Under the pieces are notes generated by a model, which saw only the letters and a list, made by a program, of their open reading frames with translations, made no database searches and was not told where the DNA came from. This document shows, one piece after another, positions 30,363-42,299 of a stretch of 64,000 nt of DNA. Each line of letters starts with the position of its first letter. Within the stretch, counting starts at the first letter, position 1. A program made the translations under genes and the position numbers. The stretch is taken from NCBI RefSeq assembly GCF_905171775.1, contig NC_053491.1, forward strand, positions 228,522,247 to 228,586,246, written 5' to 3'. The stretch comes from Rana temporaria. Lineage: Eukaryota > Chordata > Amphibia > Anura > Ranidae.

Positions 30363-31355
30363 GTAAACATTGCAATTTATTGTCTGTCAAAAAAGACTGA
30401 AGTTTTTCTATAGGCAAAACACATATACCTTAATAGATGGATTTCAGAACAGAACCAATTGTTTCCTCATCATTTTCTAGGGAAAGAGTAATTTGCTGCT
30501 GGGATTTAAAGTAAAGAGAAACAGTAGATAGAATTTCCTAAATAGCTTAAAAAAGCTCAGGTACTGACTTGCAGAACTCCTCTTGTGGAGATCTGTTTTT
30601 CCAAAAAAACAGTCAACCAGCACAATCCTAAAAACATAAAAACTAAACAAGAAAGAGATATATGTATATAATTTCTTGTGAGTAGTATCTTTTAGATGAT
30701 AGCTCCTATCATGGAGGGGGCAGTGGTCACAAATCAGACTGATAATTCTCCTATTGATAATTTCACTACAGATGCAAGATTGAAGGCATCCCCTTTTCCT
30801 CCTTGCGGAGGTAGCGGTGACCGGTGAACCCCATATCCCACCTTCCATGAAGGAATTCTAACATCTAACATCTAACTCATTAAAAAAAAAACAGTACTTA
30901 CATGTGTTAGTGTAGGGAAACTGGAAATAGAGAGCGAGAGGAAAGACCCAAACTCTCACTCTCCCTTTTACCGATCCTTTCCCAGAGCAGAGTAGCTGAA
31001 TGCCACGATTATATCCTCTCCCCGTCCCAATGGCATCTGACATCACCAGTGGGCAAAGACGTCTTTCTAACGCTAACATGCATGTCCACAGGACTCATTA
31101 TGGCAGATGTGACGTCACACGCATGCGCGCGGAGGCACAAATCGCCATATTGGAAAGTCCACTGTTCCCAATTCAGCCCAGGGGATGGCCAGACAAAAAA
31201 CTCTGGTCCACCCCTCAGTGTCAGATGGTGACTAGGAATCAGGATTTTAACCTCTGGTCATTGGATGGAATAAAGGGTGTCAACAAGGCTTGCGCTCACA
31301 GTGCTAATAGGGCTCAAGCCAGACCTGGGTGATTGGTCTAACACTCATATGGAGA
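30363..31355. other. Unassigned sequence
   Basis: AT-rich first half and a more GC-rich second half with CGCATGCGCGCGG at 31119-31131. No ends or coding motif recognised. The frames at 30477-30848 (-), 31000-31332 (+) and 31277-31585 (+) lack family motifs. The region 30780-31330 may belong to an unidentified repeat. Confidence 0.35.
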
Positions 31356-32790
31356 GTGCCTGGGGAGTCCGTACTGTAGGTGACCGCGATATTGTGTCAA
31401 TCTCGCTCCCTTTCTCGGTGAGATTGACCACCTACGAGCCCTGTCGCGGGAGCCAGCGCCGAGCCGGCTCGCCGCGATGGGAACAAGCCGTCATAGAAGC
31501 AACGGGGATCCGACGTGGATTCCCACCAATTCTAGCCGCGGCGTTTGGTATGAATCATGAGGGGGAACTCCACGCCAAATTTTAAATAAAAAAACGGCAT
31601 GGGTTCCCCCACCAGGGGCATACTAGGCCCTAAGATCTGGTATGGATTTTAAGGAGAACCCCTATTACTAGCGGCGGCGCAGCCCGCTCTTATTTGCCGT
31701 CTTCTGCCTTCTTCTTCTGTTGACACGTCACTTTCTCCCGCTGTAATGCCGGGTACGCGGCTCGCACCGATTTATATAGGCCTCTTATGGCGTCACAGTC
31801 CCATCATACTCCGGGACCCATGTGGCATTACAGCGGGAGGAAGCGACGCGTCAACATCGGAAGAAAAGAAGAAGGCAGAAGACGGCAAAGAAGAGCGGGC
31901 TGCGCCGCCGCTAGTAATAGAGCTAAAAAGAAGATAGCAGCGGCCAGCTCCGAAGAAGGCACCGGAGAGCGAGCGGGAGAAGAACAGGGGAGCGCCGAGA
32001 TGACAGCGGAGAGTGGAGAAGATGGAAGAAGACCCCCGGAGAGTGGAGAAGACCCCCCGGAGAGCGGAGAAGACCCCCCGGAGCTGACTAATAAATTATT
32101 TTAAAACCCTGTGTTGTGTGTTTATTTTCTTTTACACTTTTCCTCCAGGTGAATAAGTAGGGGTACCCCATATTCATTCACCTAGGGTGGGGGCCGGTAT
32201 CTGGGGGCCCCCTTATTAAAGAAGCTCCCAGATTCCGATAAGCCCCCCACCCGCAGACCCCGACAACCAATGGCCAGGGTTGTCGGGAAGAGGCCCTGTC
32301 CTTATCAATATGGGGACAGGGTACTTTGGGGTGGGGGGCCGAAGGGCGCCCCCCTGCCCCAGAGCACCCAACCCCCCCATGTTGAGGGCATGCGGCCTGG
32401 TACGGCTCAGGAGGGGGGGGCGCTCGCTCGTCCCCCCTCCTTTCTGACCGGCCGGGCGGCGTGCTTGGATTCGGGTCTGGTATGGATTGTTTTTTCGGCG
32501 TAGGGGGTTCTCCTTACAATCCATACCAGACCTAAGGGCCTGGTATGCCCCTGGGGGTGAACCCATACCATTTTTTTATTTAAAATTTGGCATGGAGTTC
32601 CCCCTCATGATTCATACAAAACGCCGTGGCTAGAATTGGCAGGAATCCAAGTCGGATCCCCGTCGCTTCTATGACGCGCTTGCTGGAATGTGCTTTTTCT
32701 ATTCCAGCGAGTGCGAGATGTCGGCACCATGTCGCCTAGAATCAGCACGATGCCGTCATGCTGAAAACACATTCTCTGCGACAGGTATTG
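31356..32790. mobile_element. Foldback element with nested long palindromes
   Basis: Outer arms of about 175 bp match inversely: 31486-31665 (GCCGTCATAGAAGC..GGTATGAATCATGAGGGGGA) and 32505-32680 (the complement). Inside lies a second hairpin: 31667-31750 against 31835-31920 (CTATTACTAGCGGCGGCGCA and inverse). Between are GGGGCCC-rich phrases also found at 53700-54830. Glu/Gly-rich translations such as 31787-32104 read GAAGAC repeats. The name of the family is unknown to me; the outermost ends are approximate. Confidence 0.65.
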
Positions 32791-33441
32791 TATGTTGTGG
32801 GACCCCAAACCATGATAAAGAATAAAGTAATAAAATTAGTACATTTATAATAGTCAACAAAAATATTTATTAATCTAATCTGCTTCTTCTTTATTCCTCT
32901 GTATGTGTGTAGGTTTAAGAATAGAGAATAATGGGTAAAATGATAGAGTCCCACCAAGGCTTCTTCTGAACAATACTATGGCTGCAAAGGATCAGTCACT
33001 TTGCAGTGACAATATTTACTGTATTGCATGAAAAGCTTACTTTTCATAATTTCAAGAATCTTGTGGGAGTAAATACCCATCTACTGTAGATATCCTAGTT
33101 CTATCCTCTGCTTGGCTTGTTTTAAATGTACATATAGGCTGTTATGGTAAAACAATCTTCTAAAAATGCTTTGGTTACCAAATCTTCCATACATGCATTG
33201 ATACAGAAAAAGTATGCAGATCAGGAGTTCTGATTTTACCTTATGCTTGTTTTGAGTTTATAGGTGTTGATTTACTAAAGGCAAGTAGGCTGTTCACTTT
33301 GCAAGAGAATTTTCCCTTAGGTTAGTGATTGGGTTGAAAGTATGCTGACATCCATCTTCCAGTCATGTTGCAAACAAAAAAACTATGGCACAAGGAATAT
33401 GTTGGACACTTACAAAGGTTCCTTGCAAACCTATAGTAAAA
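32791..33441. other. Unassigned AT-rich sequence, possible short palindromic repeat
   Basis: No coding sequence. GTGTTGATTTACTAAAGGC..CTGTTCACTTTGCAAGAGAA at 33264-33310 resembles a common frog interspersed repeat, but no ends can be fixed. Confidence 0.35.
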
Positions 33442-33445
33442 CAAG

Positions 33446-34714
33446 TGTAGCGCCCCCCCTTACTTTCAGTGCGGGCGCTACACTAAATTAAGTGGGGAAT
33501 GGAAGGGTTAGTTTTACTTCCATGCTGCCCGTTTCAGAATCGGTCCTGTAGGTCAGTCTGCGCCTCCAGGGGTATGTTATCACCCTTGGGCGGCAGTTGG
33601 CGCTAGAGGGGTTCTGACAGACCCACCTTCTCCCAGCAGCTCAAGCTGTCAGTGGGTGACACTGATTAAACTAACTGGGAGGATTTGCTTAAATTGATCT
33701 CACAAATTCCAAGTTGTCCGGCCTGTGGCAGAGGCCCTGAGTCAGGCCTGTGGCAGAGGTCTGTTTCCTCCCAGTGATCCGCAAGTGATGCTCCGGCTGC
33801 CAGGCCTGAGATAACCGCCTGTCAGGGGGCACTTTACCCACCCTGATTGGGGTGGCGACGTATTGAGCTATATCATTGCTGAGAGCAGGCTTGCTCTCTC
33901 TTCTTATCCAAGGCCTGATACTAAAGTTTTCTCTACGCTCATCAACCTTTCTCTCTCTTGTGCCATGTTGATGTTGGCCATGTTGGGCCTTGGAATAAAG
34001 CATTGAAAACTAAATTGACGTCTGAACACTTGCCCTTTATTCACACTCTCAGAAATCACCCCTAAACCAAGTCAAGAAGGTAACTCAGTAAGCCGATCCC
34101 AAACTACCGTATTTATCGCGGTATAACGCGCTCTGGCGTATACCGCGCACCCCCAAAGTGGCCCCCAAACCTGTGGGAAAAAAAGATTTTTAGTTTTTTT
34201 GTACTTACAGTTTTGGTGTCTTGCGCGGCGTCCATCTGCGGCCTCGTCGGGTCCGGCGTCCTTCTGCGGCCTCGTCGGGTCCGGCGTCCTTCTGCGGCTT
34301 CGGGTGTCCTCTTCGGCGGGTCAGGCGTCCATCTTCGGCGGGTCCGGTGTCCATCTTCGGCGGGTCCGGTGTCCATCTTCGGCGGGTCCGGCGTCCATCT
34401 TCGGCGTCCTCCCGCTCGTTTCCCGCCACGACTTTGAATACTGCGCCCGCATATAGCGAGCGCAGTACACTCGTGAATCTTCGGGCAGGCTCGGGCGCCT
34501 CTCGCACTGACGTCCTGTACGCTCAGGACCTTCAGGACGTCAGTACGAGAGGCGCCGAGACTGCCCGAAGATTCACGAGTGTACTGCGCTCGCTATATGC
34601 GGGCGCAGTATTCAAACTCGTGGCGGGCAAGCGGGTATCGGCGTATATCGCGCACCCACGATTTTGCCCTGATTTTCAGGGTAATCGGCGGCTCCTTCGG
34701 GGGTGAGCGCTACA
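33446..34714. mobile_element. Solo-LTR-like element (TGTAGCGC..GCGCTACA), CAAG duplication
   Basis: Starts TGTAGCGCCCCCC and ends GAGCGCTACA, with CAAG at 33442-33445 and 34715-34718. TG..CA borders, a 4-bp duplication and a poly(A) signal AATAAAGC near 33993 fit a solo LTR of a Gypsy-type retrotransposon. A foldback element has entered it (about 34105-34690). No coding region is attached. The 104-codon reverse frame at 33689-34003 lies entirely within the LTR body. Confidence 0.55.
34105..34690. mobile_element. Foldback MITE (ACCGTATTTATCGCGG end) with a ~110-bp-arm hairpin
   Basis: The left end ACCGTATTTATCGCGGTATA and right inner end ATCGGCGTATATCGCGCACCC are partly inverse. The centre is a near-perfect hairpin: 34411-34520 against 34530-34640 (GCGCCCGCATATAGCGAGCG and inverse). 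Before it, 34230-34410 holds about 21-bp tandem units of GTCCATCTTCGGCGGGTCCG. All Arg/Pro/Ser-rich frames here (34113-34706) are translations of these repeats. Confidence 0.7.
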
Positions 34715-34719
34715 CAAGC

Positions 34720-36529
34720 ATAGTAGAACAATCTCCAGACTCCAAAAACTCAAATGGAGAACATGCTGGTACCTGTCTGTATACAGAAGATTCACTAGAG
34801 TTTTCACAAGCCAGCAAATGACTGACCACACCAGCCTCACAATTGAACAGGCTAGGTGATGTGGACAGTGACGTTTCAACAGGGAAGTAAAGACCATTTT
34901 GATTATATATATCACATTTAATGAAATTCCCCCTATGTCTGGATTACAATTTCAGCCAATGTCATAATCAAAATTAGGAAAATGCAAAGAAAAGGAAATT
35001 AAAAAGCATCAATGGCATATACTCTATACAAATTACAGAGTAGAAATAATAGATAGATATAGACAAACAGTGTATTCAAATGTTACACAGGCATCCAAAC
35101 ATTAGTGCTTCTGCAGACAAGGAGGCAAACTTTGTCAACTCGAACTAATACATATGCTGACAGTTTCTTGTTGATTCTCTTATTCAATTGTCTTTCAGTA
35201 TTATCTGCTTTCAGAAGCTTTATGTTTTCAGGGTTGCAGTGTTTAAACTTATTTTCTGACTTCACTAAGTTTTTATAGATTTTCTTGTCTGGGGAAACAG
35301 GTATTTCTGAAGTCTCTGTGTTGTGGGATATTTGTCCTATAAAGGATTTTTATTGGTGTGTTGAGAATAAATTAGGATCCAAAGCCAATAAGTAGTCAAG
35401 ATGAAAATCAGATTTTTCAGACCTCGGTTGTTTGCATTGGGAATTAAGGGTCTATGTACACAAGCAGCTTGGTTGGTTCTACTGGTTAATGACCCTGTTC
35501 ATATTGTTTTGGTCAATGACAGTGCATCATCTCTCCCATATTTTATGCTTTAACAATGCAAAGGGAAAACAGCAATAACTTGCACTGATTATAATTTCAT
35601 TACACTGTATTTTCCTTAGATTGCCTTTTTTTACATTCAGAAATGTTTTTCTTCTTCTGATAAAGTCCAGCAATAGGTTGGTTATGCCAGTAAACACTTG
35701 TGAAATTTAAAGTTCTAGAAGCCACACCTGCTTCATGCAGCATAAAGCACACCTCAAGTGTGGCTGCTCTTACTCTGCTTATAGGGTTCATTAAAGCTTT
35801 GTACACAAGCAGTGTGCTATAGAGATAAACAGGTTGAGGCAAATGATTAGAAAATGCCCTTTCAATATGCATTAACTTGTTCACAACAGCAGGCCAGTTG
35901 GCTCTCGGGTTCATTGAAATCCCGTAGACAGAAATAGTGTAGCTTCTTTTCAGGCATATTCGGTAACCCAAGAGGAGGCTTATCACCAAATGTCAGAAAA
36001 GCCATACAAAGACAAGTAACAATGGCTGACTAATAAAACATATAAACGCACAGTTGAAGTGTAGCTTTTATTTTTTTCTCATAAATAAAACAGTAAAGTG
36101 AAAAACATATTGTTAAGAAAACTATTATTATAATTGAAAATAGGGAATAGATTCCTGGTCATTCCAATGCAAATTAACCACTGGAAAAGGTGCTCCTGGG
36201 CACTCAAAGGAGAACAATAATTCATGTGCTTCATGGTGAATATTGAGTTTATACACACTATGTTGACAATAGTACTGTCTTAAAAGGGCATAGGTAAATA
36301 AAACCTGATTTTACATTACACAAAGGCCAAAGTCTATGCACAAATAAAATATGCTTTATTTACTGTGCCCCAACAAAAGGCCCTCAGACACATTTAAAAA
36401 CAAACACATTTAAATCTCACACAACCATTATTAAAAGCAAAAATTTCATGCTTTTCTGCGTACAAAATATAGCAAAAGATTTGACATGTTAAGCTTGCCT
36501 TCAAGAGGAGCTTCATTATATAGTCAGGG
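34720..36529. other. Unassigned, low-repeat AT-rich sequence
   Basis: About 1.8 kb in which I find no element ends. It includes the 130-codon reverse frame described separately (35600-35989) and a 60-codon reverse frame at 35083-35265. This is the longest stretch that could be host unique sequence in the middle of the window. Confidence 0.4.
35600..35989 (-). other. Unrecognised 129-residue open frame
   Basis: An ATG-to-TGA/TAA frame outside visible repeats, ending with a Lys-rich tail (QKKKNISECKKRQSKEN). It has no signal peptide, membrane segment or domain I recognise, and no clear splice sites or Kozak context. In AT-rich DNA a frame of 390 bp is longer than expected by chance but not decisive. 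It could be a decayed retroelement frame, a lncRNA or an exon of an unknown gene. Confidence 0.2.
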
Positions 36530-37455
36530 ACTGCACCAAACATTCCTGTACCTCTTGTCCACTGCTCACCTCGTCAACCCTTGTCCAACGCTGACATCTA
36601 CGCTCCTTGTCCACGACTTTCTTATGCACTTCTTGTCCACTGCTTACCTGTGCACCTCCCCCTTCACTTCTCCCCTACTTTTGATCACTTGTACACCCAC
36701 TGCACCCCCCCCTGTTCACCTCTACACCCTCTGCACTTCTTTTCCACCTCTACACCTTCCGCACTCCTCTTCCACCTCCTAATCACCTGTATACTCCCTG
36801 CACTCCTCCTTCACCTCTGATCACCTCTATACTCTCTGCACCCCTCCTCCACTTCTGATCACCTGTACACTCCCTGCACTCCTCCTTCACCTCTGATCAC
36901 CTCTATATTCCCTGCACCCCTCCTCCACTTCTGATCACCTGTACACTCCCTGCACTAATCCTTCACATCTGATCACCTCTATACTCTCTGCACCCCTCCT
37001 CCACTTCTGATCACCTGTACACTCCACGCACTCCTCCTTCACCTCTATACTCTCTGCACCCCTCCTCCACCTCTGATTACCTCTACACCTCCTGCACTCC
37101 TCTTCCACCTCTGATCATCTGTACACCCACTGCACTCCCCCTCCCCATCTGTTCACCTTGACAACCTCTGCACTCCTTTGCCACCTCTAATCACTTCTAT
37201 ACTCCCTGCACTCCTCCTTGACCTCTAATCACCTCTATACTCTCTGCACTCCTCCTCCACTTCTAATCACTTGTACACTCCCTGCACTCCTCCCTCACCT
37301 CTAAACACCTTCTCCACCTGTAATCTCCTCTACACCCCATGCACTCCTCTTTTACCTCTGATTGATCACCTGAACACTCCTACTTTCCCTCTGTTTGCCT
37401 CTACACTCTCTGCACTCCTCTTCCACCTCTGATCACCTGTACACTCCTTGACCAT
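36530..37455. repeat. 38-bp pyrimidine-rich minisatellite, about 24 copies
   Basis: Tandem units of about 38 bp built on CTGATCACCTGTACACTCCC followed by TGCACTCCTCCTCCACCT, with two alternating subtypes (CTGTACACTCCC and CTCTATACTCTC). Strongly C/T on the + strand. The frames at 36486-36820 are translations of it. Confidence 0.9.
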
Positions 37456-38956
37456 GTCCAGAAAGTTTAGAAGGGACAGAATGGCGAAAACGAACCCATT
37501 CACTACTGGAAACTCTGTCAAAATATTAGTTTTATAAAAAATTATTGCCTGTTATTAAGAGAATGAGCAGCTAAATAGAACAAGTCTTACGTATATTTAA
37601 ACCCTAAGCACAACAAAATTTTTAATTTTACTAAAGTACTATGTTTCATAATTTTTTTTTCCAATAAAACACACATTTTCACTTTTTTTCATTGTTTATT
37701 GCATCTCATTTCTCTTGATTTAATGTGACTTCTTGGCAACCACTTCCCATCTATATGAATACACTTCAAAGGTAGCTACATGGCATTACTCTAGGTGAGT
37801 TTTCTATTTATGACAACAGTGGACCATCTCTGCGTAATGTGTTTTGAAATGGCCACCTGTAGTCTCCACCTGAAGTCCTAGTAACAGAAGGACAATACAG
37901 AACATTTGAGAGGCAGAAACTCTCTGCCACCCAATACAGTATAAAATTGGTTTTGCGTTACCATTACATTAACATTTTAAAATTTAAATATGATTTTAAT
38001 GATTGAGTTGGCAACTCCTTTAAATGACTGCCAGATTTTATTTAGCAATCAGATATAGCTTGCAGTTTTTAAAGATTACAGAATTTGGAGCTAATTATGC
38101 CTACATAACAGATGACAGTTTATCTACAAAATCATACAAGTATACAGTCATTTAACCTACCGATATGCTTTTGAATAGAGAATATAAATGCTTCATGCAG
38201 ACAGTGCCCTTGATCAGGACCTCAGGGTTGAATAACAATAACTATTCTCCTGCCCTGCCAACCTATAATGCATAACATTGTTCAAGATCAAGAGTGTTAA
38301 GATGTCATACATGATTTTGTAACCATATCACACTGGTGTCCAGGGGTTTGTGTTCAGTTGACATGTTAACACTGAATGATGAACAGGTTATTAGGCTGTG
38401 ATGATCCCACTAGAAAACTGGAGAGTTTGGAACAAAATTGTATTATTCACATGAAAATTAAATCAAATATTTGCATAATTAAACTTTCAGTGATGCAAAT
38501 GAATGATGTACTTCCAACTAGGAAAATTTCAAACAATGATGGGCACATTTGTTACTCAAGATAATGTATTATGAGCAAACCTGAAAATCACATTATTTAA
38601 TTCAGTAATTAAGACAGAAGAAAGAGCTAAGTGTAAATACATTCTCTCTTCTGATACTTTGTCTTCAGAACATGAATTGTTCTGACAGCCCATAATTTAT
38701 TTAATATTTCAGTGAATAAACTGTTGCACTTTCTCTCTCTCTCTCTGGGACATATTGTTCAAGATGGAGCTCTAGATGTGGACTAAATGTTTTCTCACAT
38801 TTTTCTCATTTTCCTTGTCTAGTCTACTTCCTGAAATCAGAAGCATTTTCACCACATACACTTGATCGCTGTTCTGGTGTGGCGTCATTGACTGTATTGG
38901 ACAAGTTTGACAGGCAGTGCCCCCTATCAACTCAACATGTCATGTTAAATTTGCAG
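37456..38956. other. Unassigned AT-rich sequence
   Basis: No family, RNA gene or coding frame recognised. A short (CT)n run is at 38730-38747. Confidence 0.4.
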
Positions 38957-39123
38957 GCACAGGGGGATTACAAAACCGGTGCATACAGAATCTGGTGCAG
39001 CTGTGCATAGTAACCAATCAGCTACTAACTTCAGACCTTTGACAATAAACCATGAAAGCTGATTGGTTACTATGCACAGCTGCACCAGATTCAGTGTGCA
39101 CCAGTTTTGAGAAATCTCCCCCA
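38957..39123. mobile_element. Short palindromic MITE
   Basis: Near-perfect inverted arms: GGTGCAGCTGTGCATAGTAA..CCAATCAGCT (38993-39021) against its inverse at about 39059-39090, extended outward by ACCGGTGCATACAGAATC / GATTCAGTGTGCACCAGT and GGGGGATT / ..TCTCCCCC. About 165 bp in total with a 35-bp loop. Confidence 0.75.
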
Positions 39124-40879
39124 AAGCATTGAGGCTGTTGCATGTGAACAGCCTCCTCCATCTGTTATTTAGCCTTTAGTTGGGCAGTTAGAAGGTAGTA
39201 AAATCACAACTCAGACATTTTTTTTTTTCTGAACTCCAGCCACTAGTGTGAAAGACGCCTTAATGTATATATCTTTTATACCTTTCTGGAATTTAGCTTT
39301 CCATCTAAGATGTGCATTTAATAAACCGCAATAATGCTTGCATAATCACGGTTTATATTTTCTCTGCTTATCACGGCGATGTAGCACCTGCAAATGTCCA
39401 AGGCTGTTCAATAAACAAATTGCAATGTTATCTCCATAAAGAGCTGCAATTAGCAGAGGTGATAAGTCACTGCGATAAGCAGAGAAAGGAATCCAAGGAT
39501 TGTTAATGAAGGTGAACAGCAACATCCTGTCTGAGAAAACCTATGATCCACAGTGAAAGATTTTTGAGCAAGGAAAGGAAAAACTTGTATTGCTATATTA
39601 AAGTATATCATATGTACAAGAAATTGTTTAAAAAAAAAAACATTTGTATAAAAATCCTCATGCCCCCCTACCCATAATCATCTCCCTACCACTTTCCAAC
39701 ACCCACCGTCCCCAATAGCCTTTTCCAGCCATCTACCTGCAATCCACCACCACCCCAATTCATCTCCATCCATCTCTCTGTCATGGACCACCACTTTCAC
39801 CCCACCTCCAGCTTCCTGTAAAGTGCGTAAAGTAGAGAGCACAGTGGCGTTTTAATTTTCATTGCCAAGAGCACAAAGGAGTATTTTGATTTTAATTAAT
39901 AGCTGTGAATATTAAAGGGAATTTGCACCTAGAGGAAGAGGAGAAGGTTGCTGTATTGTTGTCACTTGCCAAGTGTCTAAGGGTACTGGGCTGAAGCCCT
40001 ATTGAAGATTCACAAGAAGACACCTCCACAAATGATGGGCATAGAAAAATAAAAAAGTACAGTGACCAACTAGGAAAAACAAGATTTTTAGTGGAGGATA
40101 ACAGAATTTTAAGGGAAAGGGTCTATTAAAAACCACTCATAGATGACTGGAAGACTCAGAGGATATTAAACCAGACCGTGGCCCTCTTTTCTCCACAATC
40201 TTTATTACATTTTTAGAAGGAAGAATTACGAGGACAGAAAGGGAGACAGTGAGACAGTGAGAAAGTGTGTTGGTTGGAATTTTATCTTTAAGTAGACCCA
40301 GTGTAGGCATACATATTTATACAAGCATAGCAGCTCTATGGTTAACATTCAGAGGTTTAAATTAGAAAACTGCTCCTTCCATTTTCTGATGGTATATAAG
40401 CTTAACATAGATGAAAGGTCTTGTACTTCAAATACTGTAGGCATAGGACAAAATGAATGTTAGAAAAAAAAAGTCTGAGACATTAAAATAGCTACCAGGG
40501 TCATGAAAAAACGGGACAAGACATTTGGCCACTTATCCTGCCAGTTGTCCATCTCAGCCAAATGCACCATCTGCAAGGAGGTGGCCGAAGCTGTAACGAT
40601 TGTCAGTGTGACAGAGAGTAACATCAAAAGCTGTAAAAGACACCTAAATTATATCAAAAGACAAGTGAAAAGCAAATTGTCAGAATGTGCCTCTGTTCAA
40701 GTTCAAGGCAAATAGAACATAGAAAATTGCATTCAAAGTCAGGTTTGCAGGACTTGAACATGGACATGCATCCATTTGCATCCATTTACTCGATAAGAAA
40801 TAGCAGGGTTTATGTTTTAGCTGTCCAATGACAGATGAAAAATGGAAGGGGCATTTCATTTGAGGAGATTTATGCTAGG
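39124..40879. other. Unassigned sequence
   Basis: AT-rich with no clear element. TTTTCTCTGCTTATC (39359) and GATAAGCAGAGAAAGG (39474) are inverted 115 bp apart, suggesting another small hairpin repeat. The 70-codon frame at 40503-40715 has no domain I recognise. Confidence 0.35.
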
Positions 40880-41110
40880 AGAGGTTATTTGTGCTGTCGA
40901 GGGCGGTAGGGGGGAAGAGGGTTTGTGCTGGGAGGGAGAGTTTGAAGTGAGAGAATGTGTGTTTTGCGGTGGGGAAGAGGATTTGTGCTGGAAGGGCGAG
41001 ATAAGGTGTGGCAGAGGATTTTTGGGGCAAGAGGATTTGTGCTGGAAGGAGGATTTGTACTGGGTGGAAGGATTAGGGGGGGGGGGAGATTTGTACTTGC
41101 ACAGCAAATA
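40880..41110. repeat. Degenerate G-rich minisatellite
   Basis: Irregular repeats of GAGGATTTGTGCTGGAAGG and related words, ending in a run of G. It explains the Gly/Glu-rich forward and Pro/Ser-rich reverse frames at 40842-41111. Confidence 0.7.
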
Positions 41111-41218
41111 AAGCTTATTTTACCATTATAAGGAGGCTGAGGTTTTATTTTACCACGCCCATTTAAGCCTCTCCCACTACTACAGTTCTCTACTACAAAA
41201 GTATCTAAACTGTTTCAT

Positions 41219-41614
41219 TTAAAGTTATTGTTTTTTTTTATTCAAACAAACATAATATACTTACCTGCTCTGTGCAATTGTTTTGCACTGAGCTGCCTCG
41301 AACCTCCGCTTCTGGGGTACCTGGCCGGTGCTTCTGGCTCCTCCTCTTCTCTGTGTGCTCCCATAGCATGTTGCTGGCTATGGGGACACACGTGTGTGCT
41401 ATCTCCCAAGTTGTGTGTGTCTATGGAGCTTCTGCTGCTGCCTGAATTCTTCTGAGAAGGAAGATAGGAGATAAAAGACTGCAACCGGACACAGCGCTGG
41501 ATCCTGACAGGCTCAGGTAAGTGTTTGGGGGGGGGGGGGGAGTTAGTAGGCTGTTTATTTACCTTAATACATTAAGGTAAAAAAAAAAACTCCTAGCCTT
41601 CAGAATCACTTTAA
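41219..41614. mobile_element. TTAA-type MITE (T2/Kolobok-like), family A
   Basis: TTAAAGTTATTG at the left and CAGAATCACTTTAA at the right; the ends are diverged. The interior from ATACTTACCTGCTCTGTGCA to CCTCGAACCTCCGCTTCTGG parallels 29030-29090, which makes it a second copy of the 28981 family. The frames at 41228-41484 are readings of it. Confidence 0.6.
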
Positions 41615-41687
41615 AACTTTCCTCAATCATATGAAAAAGAAGTAATGGTTTCAAGCAATATAAGGCACAGTATAATATCATCTGCAT

Positions 41688-42123
41688 TTAAAGTGGTTGT
41701 AAACCCATTACAACCACTTTATGCTACAGGAAAGCCTACTGTATAATAAGGTATACCTGTAGCTACACAGATATCTCCTAAATCTTTAGGAGATAGCCCC
41801 TGTTCCTTGCATGTGCCGATGTCATCGGCCCATGTGCACTAAAGCAAACTGAAGCAATGGCACGTATGTGGCGTTGCTTCAGTCAGTGTGTGGTTACCGG
41901 CCGCTCCCGTGCACATGTGGCCAATCACAGCGCCGGAGCCGCGATACCTGGAAGTAACCCCCGAAAGAGATGTCACCAGCCGGAGGGGGGTACAAGGACC
42001 GCTGAAGGGGGCTTCGATCTAAGGCAAGTAATTCATAATGAGCTAGTATGCTATGCATACTAGCTCATTATGCCTTTGTCTTGCACTGTTTTTTTTTCTT
42101 ACAAAGGTGCACAACCACTTTAA
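41688..42123. mobile_element. TTAA-type MITE (T2/Kolobok-like), family B
   Basis: TTAAAGTGGTTGTAAACCC at the left and the inverse ..GTGCACAACCACTTTAA at the right, with TTAA borders. It contains small nested palindromes (ATCTCCTAAATCTTTAGGAGAT at 41772-41793, TGCTATGCATACTAGC near 42049). Related to the insertion at 42816. Confidence 0.75.
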
Positions 42124-42299
42124 ACAGTTACTGAAGCTGCAACAACTCCAATTTTCAATATTGAGTTCAGATTTCTCATACAACATGAACTGATCAATGT
42201 TTCACTAGAGTGTACATATTCACAGTTCACCAAGTATAACCCTTGCAGATTGATATCTCTGTGAAATTAGTAATACCCAAAGAAAGTCCCTGTAAGCTG

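Noticed and set aside
31746..32104. Glu/Gly/Lys-rich forward frame resembling an acidic nuclear protein
   Set aside because: It lies inside the inner hairpin and GAAGAC-type repeats of a foldback element; the low-complexity composition explains it.
34113..34706. Overlapping Arg/Pro/Ser frames on both strands, one of 161 codons
   Set aside because: They read tandem repeats and hairpin arms of a foldback element, with no domain and equal coding look on both strands.
36530..37455. Possible CRISPR-like or coding repeat array
   Set aside because: Tandem 38-bp units without spacers, diverging gradually, with no coding signature.
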